DNA of 52,889 nucleotides from the NCBI GenBank assembly GCA_017477935.1, contig JAFVIC010000101.1, positions 1 through 52,889 on the forward strand, written 5' to 3'. Below, piece after piece: positions 44,544-52,426 of this stretch. Made by a program: the position numbers and the translations under genes. Each line of letters starts with the position of its first letter. Position 1 is the first letter of the stretch. The notes beneath the pieces are model-generated. The model was not told where the DNA came from and did not search any database. It saw only the letters and a list, made by a program, of their open reading frames with translations. This DNA comes from Akkermansia sp. Lineage in GTDB: Bacteria; Verrucomicrobiota; Verrucomicrobiia; Verrucomicrobiales; Akkermansiaceae.

Positions 44544-46037
44544 TTACTTCTCCTCGATGTGCACATCGTACACGCGGCCCATGATGTTGAGCTTCATGTC
44601 GCGGCCGGAGATAGCGGCGGATACGCCGACGGTGGACAGAGCAACGGGGGCGCCGTAGTTCTCCTCCTTCTTCACGGTCACAGGCTCAGGGCGCTTGCCG
44701 GCATAGTAGTCCTCAAGCTGCTGGGGGAACATGGCGTAAATCACACAGTTCTCGTCCGTGGCAGGAATGTTCTTAGCGGTAAGCTTGTCGCGCAGCTCCT
44801 GCATGCCGGGTTCCTTCAGGTCGGCGGGGCGGCAGGTAATGACGGGCTTGCCGGAGCGCTTGGCGCACTCGGCCTGCAGCTCGGGGTCGACGGGGGCCGG
44901 GGTGTGGCCGTAGTAGCCGAGAGCCACGTCCATGGTCTGGGGGGTAATCTGCTTCCAGCGACCGAACTTCACGTTGAAGGCGGCCTGAGAACCCACAATC
45001 TGAGAGGTGGGGGTTACAAGCGGAATCCAACCGAGGGCCTTGCGCACCACGGGAATCTCGGCCATCACTTCGTCGAACTTGTCCATGATGTTGAGCTCCT
45101 TCAGCTGGTTGCGGAAGTTGGAGAGCATACCGCCGGGCACCTGGTAGAGCAGCGTGGCGCTGTCCACCACCTCATTCTTGTGGCTGGTGAAGCGACCCAG
45201 GCTCTCGTAGACGGGCTGCAGCATGCCGGAAATCTTGGTGAGCTTCTCGGTGAAGTCGTCAGCCACCTGGGGGCAGCGGTCATACCCCTTCAGCAGGGCA
45301 AGCATGCGCATGCAATCGGGCTGAGCGGTACCGTTGGCGAAGGGAGAAATGGAGCAGTCAACGGCATCGGCACCGGCGTTGATACCGGCCACGTAGGCAC
45401 CGGCACCCAGACCGGCGGTGTCGTGCGTGTGAATCCACACCGGCAGGTTGGTGCTCTTCTTGATAGCCTCCACCAGAGCAGCTGTCTCGCTCGGGGGAAT
45501 AAGACCGGCCATATCCTTAATCACGATACCGTCGGCGCCCATGTCGGCAATCTTCTTACCGAGGTTGGCGAAGTACTCGAGGTTGTGCACCGGGGAGGTA
45601 GTGTAGCAGATGGTGCCGTGGGCGATGGCGCCGGCCTCTTTGGCAGCGCGGATGGAGGTGCGCATGTTCTCCGGATCGTTCAGGCAGTCGAAGATACGGA
45701 AGATGTTCATGCCGTGCTTGGCGCTGGTCTTCACGAAGGCCTCCACCACGTCATCGGGGTAGTTCGTGTAACCCACCATGTTCTGACCGCGCAGCAGCAT
45801 CATGTGCGGGGTCTTGGGAGCCAGCTTCTTGAGGGTATCAAGGCGGTCGAAGGGCAACTCGCCCAGGAATCGCAGACCGGAGTCGATCGTGGCACCACCC
45901 CAGGTTTCGAGGGCGGAGAAGCCCATCGTGTCAAGAATCGGAGCGATTTCGAGCATCTGCTCGGTTGCCATACGGGTAGCGGCCAGCGACTGGTGACCGT
46001 CGCGGAGTACTGTGCAGTTGAATGTTGCAGGTTTCAT
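44544..46037 (-). CDS. oadA: Pyruvate carboxylase B / oxaloacetate decarboxylase alpha-type carboxyltransferase
   Basis: The carboxyltransferase half of a biotin enzyme (497 aa) that moves CO2 between oxaloacetate and carboxybiotin. The TIM barrel shows TVLRDGHQSLAATRM, RIFDCLNDP, GADGIVIKDMAGL (metal-site lysine) and WIHTHDTAGLG, followed by the PYC/OADA domain (GRFTSHKNEVVDS, VPGGMLSNFRNQL). The chain ends soon after a short beta segment, with no AMKM biotinyl motif, so biotin must sit on a separate protein. No biotin carrier or sodium-pump beta subunit is in the window. Decarboxylase versus carboxylase role is therefore unresolved. Confidence 0.88.
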   Translation of the reverse strand: MKPATFNCTVLRDGHQSLAATRMATEQMLEIAPILDTMGFSALETWGGATIDSGLRFLGELPFDRLDTLKKLAPKTPHMMLLRGQNMVGYTNYPDDVVEAFVKTSAKHGMNIFRIFDCLNDPENMRTSIRAAKEAGAIAHGTICYTTSPVHNLEYFANLGKKIADMGADGIVIKDMAGLIPPSETAALVEAIKKSTNLPVWIHTHDTAGLGAGAYVAGINAGADAVDCSISPFANGTAQPDCMRMLALLKGYDRCPQVADDFTEKLTKISGMLQPVYESLGRFTSHKNEVVDSATLLYQVPGGMLSNFRNQLKELNIMDKFDEVMAEIPVVRKALGWIPLVTPTSQIVGSQAAFNVKFGRWKQITPQTMDVALGYYGHTPAPVDPELQAECAKRSGKPVITCRPADLKEPGMQELRDKLTAKNIPATDENCVIYAMFPQQLEDYYAGKRPEPVTVKKEENYGAPVALSTVGVSAAISGRDMKLNIMGRVYDVHIEEK

Positions 46038-46090
46038 GATTTGTCAGAATATAAAGACTTCAGGGTACAGACCCCCCATTTGTTGGTGAC

Positions 46091-46120
46091 AGAGTAGCAC
46101 GTTTGCCCCGCGCGCGTCAA
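46091..46120 (-). promoter_or_regulatory. Promoter for the carboxyltransferase gene
   Basis: On the minus strand TTGACG (46120-46115) and TACTCT (46096-46091) are 18 bases apart, giving a leader of about 47 bases. Confidence 0.6.
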
Positions 46121-46168
46121 GAAAATTCACTTCGCCGAAAAAAAATTACCCAAATACGGATATTTTTC

Positions 46169-46196
46169 TTGCCAAACGAAAAAAATGCTGTATCAT
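46169..46196 (+). promoter_or_regulatory. Promoter for rpmI, near-leaderless
   Basis: TTGCCA (46169-46174) and TATCAT (46191-46196) with a 16-base spacer. The ATG follows the -10 after nine bases. Confidence 0.6.
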
Positions 46197-46205
46197 CTCT
46201 GCACC

Positions 46206-46415
46206 ATGACCCGCAAAGGTGGTATCAACAAGACACGTAAGGCTGTCGCCAAGCGTTTCAAGGTGACCGGCACGGGCAAGGTTCTGCGTCGCAAGCAGGG
46301 TAAGCGTCACATCCTCCAGAAGAAGTCCAGCAAGCGCAAGCGCGCTCTGGGCAAACCCGCTCTGGTGGACGCCACCCAGGTTTGGGCCGTTAAGCAGAAC
46401 ATGCCCTTCGCTTAA
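46206..46415 (+). CDS. rpmI: 50S ribosomal protein L35
   Basis: A 69-residue basic protein of the large ribosomal subunit. The L35 pattern is present: KGGINKTRKAVAKRFKVTGTGK, then RHILQKKSSKRKRALGKPALV. Start ATG 46206 is fixed by homology and by the promoter; an in-frame upstream start would lie inside the -10 box. In most bacteria infC-rpmI-rplT form one operon, but here infC is absent and the carboxyltransferase gene diverges from the same region. L20 follows after an unusually long gap. Confidence 0.97.
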   Translation: MTRKGGINKTRKAVAKRFKVTGTGKVLRRKQGKRHILQKKSSKRKRALGKPALVDATQVWAVKQNMPFA

Positions 46416-46566
46416 GCCGAGGAACATGGCCACAAGCCAGCCCCGCCCGCAAATCGGGCGGCCTTCATGCAGCCTGCCCGGCGTATTTTCCGCCGCGGAT
46501 AGAACGGACGAGACTGCAGGGAGGTGAGGAAGAACAGTCCGCTCACAATACACAAGATACTAAAAT
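46416..46566 (+). promoter_or_regulatory. Long L35-L20 spacer, candidate leader RNA
   Basis: The 151-base spacer holds a perfect CCGCCCG/CGGGCGG hairpin (46443-46461). A second region follows in which CGGAC pairs with GTCCG around a GGGAGGTGAGG purine stretch. It could be an L20 autoregulatory site, which in other bacteria mimics the L20 binding site on 23S rRNA. No sequence proof. Confidence 0.35.
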
Positions 46567-46950
46567 ATGGCACGTGCTACAAATGGGCCGGCTTCTCGCG
46601 CCCGCCGCAAGCGCATCCTGCTCCGCGCCAAGGGCTTCCGCGGTTTCCGCAGCAAGCTCTTCCGCTACGCTAAGGATGCTGTTTACAAAGCATGGCAGTA
46701 TGAGTACCGCGACCGCAAGAAGAGGAAGGGTCAATTCCGCCGCTTGTGGACCGCTCGTATCTCCGCCGCCGTGCGTCCCCTTGGTCTTACCTACTCTCGT
46801 TTCATGGAGGGTCTGAAGGCCGCCAACGTTGATCTGGATCGCAAGTCCCTCGCTGAGCTGGCTGTCGCCAACCCCGAGGCTTTCAAGGCTGTTTTCGAAC
46901 TGGCCAAGAAGGCAATCGACGCCAAGGAGGGTGCTGCTCTCAAGGCATAA
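46567..46950 (+). CDS. rplT: 50S ribosomal protein L20
   Basis: This 127-residue ribosomal protein binds 23S rRNA early in assembly and often represses its own operon. Typical blocks are RRKRILLRAKGFRGFRSKLF, YAYRDRK-like YEYRDRKKRKGQFRRLWTARI and YSRFMEGLKAANVDLDRK. The C-terminus has a short Ala/Lys extension (AKKAIDAKEGAALKA). It follows rpmI after the spacer described separately, and a strong terminator lies downstream. Confidence 0.97.
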   Translation: MARATNGPASRARRKRILLRAKGFRGFRSKLFRYAKDAVYKAWQYEYRDRKKRKGQFRRLWTARISAAVRPLGLTYSRFMEGLKAANVDLDRKSLAELAVANPEAFKAVFELAKKAIDAKEGAALKA

Positions 46951-46980
46951 GGAAGTCGAACCGAACACACACATTTAACC

Positions 46981-47014
46981 GGGGCTCTGCTCACCAGCAG
47001 AGCCCCAATTTTTT
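46981..47014 (+). terminator. Terminator after rplT
   Basis: GGGGCTCTGCT pairs perfectly with AGCAGAGCCCC around a 4-base loop, followed by AATTTTTT. Confidence 0.88.
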
Positions 47015-47142
47015 ATACCCTGCCCTCGGGCACACACGGTTTCACCGGCCATCAGTAACAAAACACGCCCGGTTCAGATTCAGCGGCAATTTTACAAGAA
47101 TACAAAGTTCAGCATTGCGCGCATTGCGGACACGCTTTACGC

Positions 47143-47171
47143 TTGATATGCCGCAAAAAACATGATAAAGT
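47143..47171 (+). promoter_or_regulatory. Promoter for coaE-rho, leaderless
   Basis: TTGATA (47143-47148) and TAAAGT (47166-47171) with a 17-base spacer. GTG at 47179 is seven bases past the -10, at the expected transcript start. Confidence 0.6.
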
Positions 47172-47178
47172 GAACGCC

Positions 47179-49077
47179 GTGAAGGTTATTGTTGTAACAG
47201 GCGGAATCGGCTCAGGCAAATCAACGGTGGTACAGCTGCTTACGGAAATCGGCGGTCAGGGAATGCAAGTCTTTGACTGCGATAAAGCTGTAAAGGAATT
47301 ACAAGAGAGTGGCAAACTCTCCCGCGACCTTGTAACAGCCTTTGGCGCCGAGGCTCTGAATAGCGATGGCTCCGTGAACAAAGACCTGCTGCGCGACATC
47401 GTACAACACGATGCCGAAGGACGCAACAAGCTCAACGAAGTCGTCCACCCGAAAGTAGCCCAGCTGTGCCGCGAAGCTCAGGCCGAAGCCCGCGGCAGCG
47501 AACTGATACACACCTTCCTCATCGACATCCCCCTTTATTTTGAAAGCCCGGCAGATTTCGGCGCTGACCGCGTTTGCCTGGTGGCTGTCTCGACCGAGAC
47601 TCAAATCAAGCGCCTGGCCGCGCGCGATGCCATGCCGCGCGAGCAGGCCGAAGCCATGATAGCCGCCCAGATGCCCACCCAGGAAAAAATCGAGAAATCC
47701 GGCACCGTATTCTGGAACGAAGGCAGCCTCGACATACTGCGCGCGCAGGTGCAGTACTTCTTCGACTCCGAGCTGGCAAAAGAAGCCGAAGTCGTACACC
47801 AGCGAGCTAAGGTCGTAAACATGAACGAACTGCGCGCCATGCCGCTCAATGAGTTGCGCAAGCTTGCCGAGCTCAGCATCAAGAAAGGAGCCACGGGCAA
47901 AACACGCCCCGAGCTGGTGCAGGAACTGAGCCGCAACGCCGCCCAGGTCGGCAACAAGGTGCTGGTCACAGGCGTGCTCGACCTCAGCAAAGACGGCACC
48001 GTGCTACTGCGTGATGAACAGCGCAGCTACCGACACGAGGTCGATGATGTAGCCCTGCCCGGCGAACTCATGAAACGCTATGGCCTGCGACCCGGCAACA
48101 AGATAACGGTGAGACTTTCGCAAGATCAGAGCAACAAGGCCAACCGCCCTCTGCGCGCAGGCGAGGTACTGGAAATAGAGGGCACACCCGCCGCTGCATA
48201 CGTGCAGCCCAAAGAGTTCGACAAACTTACTCCTCTTTTCCCGCGCGAGCGAATTATTCTGGAAAACCCGGACCTCAAAATACCCTCCATGCGAGTGCTT
48301 GACCTCATCACCCCCGTGGGCATGGGGCAGAGAGCGCTGGTTGTAGCCCCACCCCGCGGCGGCAAAACCGTGCTGCTCAAGAGCATGGCCAGGTCCATCC
48401 GCGCGAATTACCCGGCTGCCGAGTTGCTCATCCTGCTGCTCGATGAGCGCCCGGAAGAAGTGACAGACTTCGAAGAAACGGTAGACGCCCCGGTGCTGGC
48501 CTCGACCTTCGATGAACCCTCCCGCCGCCATGCCCAGCTGAGTGACATGGTGCTCGAGCGCGCGCGCCGACTGGTGGAACAGGGTAAGAACGTCATCATC
48601 ATGCTCGATTCCCTCACCCGCCTGGCCCGCGGCTACAATGCCAACCAGAGCGGCGGCCGAATCATGTCCGGCGGTCTCGGCTCAAACGCACTCGAAAAAC
48701 CCCGTAAATTCTTCGGCGCCGCCCGCAACGTGGAAGAGGGCGGAAGCCTGACCATCATCGCCACCTGCCTGGTGGACACAGAGTCGCGCATGGATGAAAT
48801 CATCTTCGAGGAATTCAAGGGCACCGGCAACATGGAAATCCGCCTCGACCGCGAACTGGCCGAGCGCCGTATGTACCCCGCCATCTCCATTCCTCAGAGT
48901 GGCACCCGCAATGACGACCGATTGTACCACCCGGATGAGTTCACCCGCATCTTACAAGTGCGCCGCCAACTGGCCAGCCACCCCGGCTGGGAGGCTCTGG
49001 AGCTGCTGCTGCGCAACATACGCCGCACGCAAAACAACGCCGAGCTTCTTATCGGCGGTCTGACAGACAAGAAGTAA
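47179..49077 (+). CDS. coaE-rho: Dephospho-CoA kinase fused to transcription terminator Rho
   Basis: A 632-residue fusion. Residues 1 to about 205 are CoaE, the last step of coenzyme A synthesis: P-loop VTGGIGSGKST, FDCDKAV, VVHPKV and IDIPLYFES. From 215 the chain is a complete Rho. It has a Rho_N helical region (NELRAMPLNELRKLAEL), an OB-fold RNA-binding domain, Walker A APPRGGKT, Walker B VIIMLDSLTRLARGYN and the Q-loop/R-loop block LEKPRKFFGAARNVEEGGSL. The OB domain reads DGTVLLRDEQ where Rho normally has GFGFLR. Residue 215 is an ATG (47821) preceded by AAGGT, so a separate 418-residue Rho could also be made. The start is GTG 47179, by promoter position and by homology. Confidence 0.95.
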   Translation: MKVIVVTGGIGSGKSTVVQLLTEIGGQGMQVFDCDKAVKELQESGKLSRDLVTAFGAEALNSDGSVNKDLLRDIVQHDAEGRNKLNEVVHPKVAQLCREAQAEARGSELIHTFLIDIPLYFESPADFGADRVCLVAVSTETQIKRLAARDAMPREQAEAMIAAQMPTQEKIEKSGTVFWNEGSLDILRAQVQYFFDSELAKEAEVVHQRAKVVNMNELRAMPLNELRKLAELSIKKGATGKTRPELVQELSRNAAQVGNKVLVTGVLDLSKDGTVLLRDEQRSYRHEVDDVALPGELMKRYGLRPGNKITVRLSQDQSNKANRPLRAGEVLEIEGTPAAAYVQPKEFDKLTPLFPRERIILENPDLKIPSMRVLDLITPVGMGQRALVVAPPRGGKTVLLKSMARSIRANYPAAELLILLLDERPEEVTDFEETVDAPVLASTFDEPSRRHAQLSDMVLERARRLVEQGKNVIIMLDSLTRLARGYNANQSGGRIMSGGLGSNALEKPRKFFGAARNVEEGGSLTIIATCLVDTESRMDEIIFEEFKGTGNMEIRLDRELAERRMYPAISIPQSGTRNDDRLYHPDEFTRILQVRRQLASHPGWEALELLLRNIRRTQNNAELLIGGLTDKK

Positions 49078-49109
49078 AGCCCCGTCACTTTCCTTCCTCT
49101 TCCTTTTCT

Positions 49110-49142
49110 CCCCTCATTCGTTCGCGAATTGAGGGGATTTTT
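49110..49142 (+). terminator. Terminator after coaE-rho
   Basis: CCCCTCATTCG pairs with CGAATTGAGGGG with one bulged base, followed by ATTTTTG. Confidence 0.8.
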
Positions 49143-49184
49143 GCTTAAAATCCTTTTTATAACATGAGCATTTTCAAAATTAGC

Positions 49185-49213
49185 TTGAAAAAACAGGCAT
49201 AAAGTGCTAGAAT
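49185..49213 (+). promoter_or_regulatory. Promoter for the acyl-CoA synthetase gene
   Basis: TTGAAA (49185-49190) and TAGAAT (49208-49213) with a 17-base spacer. The leader is about 47 bases. Confidence 0.65.
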
Positions 49214-49267
49214 CAGCCCAGAGCCGCTCTCTGGCTTGTCACTTCACCAAAACCAAATTAACTCACT

Positions 49268-51349
49268 ATGTCACTCGAAACATTCTTCAATCCGAAGAGC
49301 ATTGCCGTTGTCGGTGTGTCTGCCGACCCCACCAAGCTGGGCGCAGTTGTGTTCAACAACATCATCGCTGCTGACTACAAGGGCAATCTCTACGGCGTGA
49401 ATCCCAAGATGGCAGGCCAGGAACTCTGCGGCAAGCCCTGCTATGCCAGCGTAGACACCCTGCCCGAGGCCATGGATCTCGTGGTCATCCTCGTGCCCGC
49501 CCGTTTCACTGAGGGTGTAATTGACGCCTGTATCGCCAATGGCACCAAGAACATCTCCATCATCACCGCCGGTTTCGCCGAAGTGGGTGAGAAGGAGCTT
49601 GAGAAGCGCATTGCCCAGAAGTGCATGGACAACGGCATCAACCTGCTCGGCCCGAACTGCCTCGGCCACATCTCCACCTATGACTGCGTGAACGCCTCCT
49701 TCGCCGATGGTTTCCCCGGCAAGGGTAACGTGGCCTTCATCTCCCAGTCCGGTGCCTACTGCTCCGCCATCATGGACTGGGCCGCCGGCAAGGGTATCGG
49801 CTTCTCCCACTTCATCTCCATCGGCAACAAGGCCGTGATGGGTGAGGACGCCCTGCTCGCCGCCCTGAAGGATGACCCCAACACCAACGCTTTCGTCTTC
49901 TACCTCGAATCCCTGAAGAACGGTAAGGAATTCCTCAAGGTGATTAAGGAGGTTTCCGACACCAAGCCCTGCGTGATTATGGAGCCCGGCAAGAGCGCCA
50001 AGGCTCAGGCCGCCTCCCTGTCCCACACCGGTTCCCTTGCCCCGAACTACCGCGTGCTCGAGATGGCTCTGCAGGGTGCCGGCGCCATTCAGGCCTACAA
50101 CGACCGCGAGCTCTTCGGTCTGCTTGAGGTGCTGCAGTACTGCAACCACAACGAGTTCGACGGCCAGGTAGCCGTGCTGACCAACGCCGGTGGCGTGGGC
50201 GTGCTGACCTCCGACCTCTGCGAAGAAGCCGGCCTCGACCTTGCTCCCCCCAGCGATGAGACCAAGGCTGCTCTGCGCGCCGTACTGACCCCCGAGGCCT
50301 CCCTCGGCAACCCCATCGACGTAGTGGGTGACGCCAAGGCCGACCGCTACGAGGCCGCCCTCAAGGTGCTCTGCGAGAGCGGTGAGTACAAGAACATCCT
50401 CGTTCTGCTGACCCCCCAGCGCGTGACTGAGTGCCCCGAGACCGCTCAGGCCGTCATCAAGCTGGCTCCCCAATACCCGAACGTCAACATCTTCTGCTCC
50501 TTCGTGGGTGGTGCCCGCGTGGACGAAGGTCGTGTGCTGCTCAACGAGGCCAAGATTCTCAACTACGAGTACCCCGCCGACATCGTGCGCCTGCTCGGTC
50601 TGCTGAAGGCCCAGATGGCCTTCCGCGGCAAGAAACTTGCCACCTGCGAGGTGGGTGAGGTTCCCGCCGACATCAAGGCTGCTGTCACCGCCGCCAAGGA
50701 AGCCGGTCTCGCCTCCCTGCCCCAGGATACCGTCAACATGCTCATGGATCACTACGGCATTGACTATCCCAAGTGCGGCAACTTCACCGACAAGGCCGAG
50801 GCCCTGGCTTTCTGCAAGACCATCTTCCCGAACGCTGTGGTGCTCAAGCTCTCCGCGCCCGATGCACTGCACAAGACCGAGATGAAGGGTATCTACCTCA
50901 ACATCAATGACGAGACCTCCTTCAACGAAGCCTGGGAGGGCCTGTGGGGCTCCATCACCAAGTTCCAGCTCAAGGGTGCTTCCGTACTCATTCAGGAGAT
51001 GATTACCAAGGCCACCGAGACGATCATCGGTGTAAACAGCGACAAAAACTTCGGTCGCGTGATGGTGTTCGGCACCGGTGGTATCTACACCGAGGTCATG
51101 CGCGATACCACCATGCGCATCCTGCCCGCTGACGATTTCTCCGACATGATTAAGGAGACCAAGGTCGGCACCATCCTCAACGGTGTGCGCGGCGAGGCTC
51201 CCAAGGCCGTTGGCCCGCTGGCCGACACCCTTGCCAAGGTGCAGAAGCTCGTGCTCGAGATTCCCGAGATTACCGCCATCGACGGCAACCCCGTGCTCGT
51301 AACCGCAGACCGCGCCGTTGTGGTGGACTTCAAGATGATTCTGAAGTAA
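49268..51349 (+). CDS. ADP-forming acetate/acyl-CoA ligase, alpha-beta fusion
   Basis: The enzyme makes ATP from acetyl-CoA or another acyl-CoA, releasing the acid, a fermentation step. The 693-residue chain has a CoA-binding domain (SIAVVGVSADPTKLG, NLLGPNCLGHI) and succinyl-CoA-synthetase-like domains (VAFISQSGAYC), with phosphohistidine H253 in SLSHTGSLA. An ATP-grasp half follows from about 480 (VLKLSAPDALHKTEMKG, VLIQEMI, GTGGIYTEV). Alpha and beta halves are joined in the order seen in many bacteria. The codon choice is very uniform (GAG, CTG, AAG), which suggests high expression. Confidence 0.93.
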   Translation: MSLETFFNPKSIAVVGVSADPTKLGAVVFNNIIAADYKGNLYGVNPKMAGQELCGKPCYASVDTLPEAMDLVVILVPARFTEGVIDACIANGTKNISIITAGFAEVGEKELEKRIAQKCMDNGINLLGPNCLGHISTYDCVNASFADGFPGKGNVAFISQSGAYCSAIMDWAAGKGIGFSHFISIGNKAVMGEDALLAALKDDPNTNAFVFYLESLKNGKEFLKVIKEVSDTKPCVIMEPGKSAKAQAASLSHTGSLAPNYRVLEMALQGAGAIQAYNDRELFGLLEVLQYCNHNEFDGQVAVLTNAGGVGVLTSDLCEEAGLDLAPPSDETKAALRAVLTPEASLGNPIDVVGDAKADRYEAALKVLCESGEYKNILVLLTPQRVTECPETAQAVIKLAPQYPNVNIFCSFVGGARVDEGRVLLNEAKILNYEYPADIVRLLGLLKAQMAFRGKKLATCEVGEVPADIKAAVTAAKEAGLASLPQDTVNMLMDHYGIDYPKCGNFTDKAEALAFCKTIFPNAVVLKLSAPDALHKTEMKGIYLNINDETSFNEAWEGLWGSITKFQLKGASVLIQEMITKATETIIGVNSDKNFGRVMVFGTGGIYTEVMRDTTMRILPADDFSDMIKETKVGTILNGVRGEAPKAVGPLADTLAKVQKLVLEIPEITAIDGNPVLVTADRAVVVDFKMILK

Positions 51350-51373
51350 CCCACACATTTGGAATAAAACTTC

Positions 51374-51409
51374 AAAGCGCGCGCTCTTTCCCCGGAGCGC
51401 GCGCTTTTC
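51374..51409 (+). terminator. Terminator after the acyl-CoA ligase
   Basis: AAAGCGCGCGCTC pairs with GAGCGCGCGCTTT around 8 bases, followed by T. The next gene starts 11 bases later. Confidence 0.85.
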
Positions 51410-51419
51410 TCCGCCTTCC

Positions 51420-52193
51420 ATGAAGAAATACCTCGGCCTGCTCACGGCTCTTGTTCTGAGCCTGTTTCTGCTCAGCTGCGGCGAGAAGGAGTCCACCTCG
51501 CTGGAGCGCCTGTATGAAGCCGCAGCCAACGGCAACATCGAGGCTCAAAACCAGCTGTTCAACTACACCGGGGCGACCGCCGGTCACTACCAGGAAATGC
51601 TGGCAGATGACATGGCCTACAGCGACCCGGCGGAAGCCGAGCGCTGGTGGAAACGCGCCGCTCAGAACGGCGTGACTGACGGCGGGCCGAACATATACAT
51701 ACTTTTCTGGCTGAGGAAATACTGGCTGGGCGTTACCCTGGCCATCATCGCCTTCTTCATCCTCCGGCTGCGCTACGGAAAACGCAGCGACATGAGTGGA
51801 GGAACCGTCATCCTCATCGACACCAACGTCTGGATGGACGACAAACTGCGCCCCTGGTTCGGGCACCTGGAGCGACAGGTAAAGAAAAAAGGCTGGATTA
51901 TCTTGCTGGAAAACATCGTACTCGGCGAACTCAAGGGCCTGAGCAAAAACGACGCCAAGCGCCAGATTGCCCAGCTGGGTATGTCGCGCATTGAACGGCT
52001 GCAGAATGAGCTCGGCAGACAATTCAGGCTCGAAAACAACGGCACTGCCATGGATACCATCGCCGACACCGTGCTGCTGCGAACCGCAGCCCGCCACAAA
52101 GGCAGCATACTCATCACCAACGACCGCGAATTACGTATACTCGCCCGCCAACAGGGCATACGCGCCCTGCGCAGTTCCGAATGTCGGTTCTGA
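51420..52193 (+). CDS. Lipoprotein-Sel1-TM-PIN domain protein
   Basis: This 257-residue protein combines four parts. They are a lipoprotein signal (lipobox LLSC, Cys20, then Gly), one or two Sel1-like helical repeats (SLERLYEAAANGNIEAQ, DPAEAERWWKRAAQNGV), a transmembrane helix near 96-115 followed by RLRYGKR, and a PIN-like domain from about 127. The PIN acidic residues are present: ILIDTNVWMDD, ENIVLGELKGL, MDTIADTVLLRTA and ILITNDRELRILA. PIN proteins are mostly ribonucleases, many of them toxins. Charge distribution puts Sel1 outside and PIN in the cytoplasm. No antitoxin-like partner is adjacent. I know of no named family with this layout. Confidence 0.8.
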   Translation: MKKYLGLLTALVLSLFLLSCGEKESTSLERLYEAAANGNIEAQNQLFNYTGATAGHYQEMLADDMAYSDPAEAERWWKRAAQNGVTDGGPNIYILFWLRKYWLGVTLAIIAFFILRLRYGKRSDMSGGTVILIDTNVWMDDKLRPWFGHLERQVKKKGWIILLENIVLGELKGLSKNDAKRQIAQLGMSRIERLQNELGRQFRLENNGTAMDTIADTVLLRTAARHKGSILITNDRELRILARQQGIRALRSSECRF

Positions 52194-52246
52194 TGCCCCC
52201 GGCTGTTGAAAATTCTCTTTTTCTGATTTTTTCTCAACGTACGGGC

Positions 52247-52275
52247 TTGACATCAGCCCGGCAGCAGGGCATACT
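52247..52275 (+). promoter_or_regulatory. Promoter for the interrupted small gene
   Basis: A consensus TTGACA (52247-52252) and CATACT (52270-52275) with a 17-base spacer. Confidence 0.5.
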
Positions 52276-52297
52276 ACACATACCCCCTGCCCGTACC

Positions 52298-52426
52298 ATG
52301 AAAATCCAACCTATCGACCCGGCCCACCATGCACGAGAGCTCTTTACGAAGGGCATACAGCTACTCAACAAACCGAAAAAGAATCAACCCCATGAGCCGC
52401 TTAAGTCGCAGGGCTCTTCGTTATAA
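52298..52426 (+). pseudogene. Small gene cut by an insertion sequence
   Basis: The frame begins MKIQPIDPAHHARELFTKGI and has its own promoter. It runs into the probable IS left end near 52412, so its last five codons come from the IS. The original C-terminus is lost or lies beyond the element. The family is not recognised, and a non-coding origin cannot be excluded. Confidence 0.4.

Noticed and set aside
44454..46097. 547-codon open frame antisense to the carboxyltransferase
   Set aside because: Same shadow effect. The true gene on the other strand has full domain support.
46500..46566. Possible RNase P RNA-like stretch (GAGGTGAGGAAG...AGTCCGC)
   Set aside because: The whole spacer is only 151 bases, too short for RNase P RNA, and the conserved P4 sequence is not matched.
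49271..51538. 755-codon open frame antisense to the acyl-CoA ligase
   Set aside because: It arises from strong codon bias of the ligase. The protein is low-complexity, and the ligase is certain.
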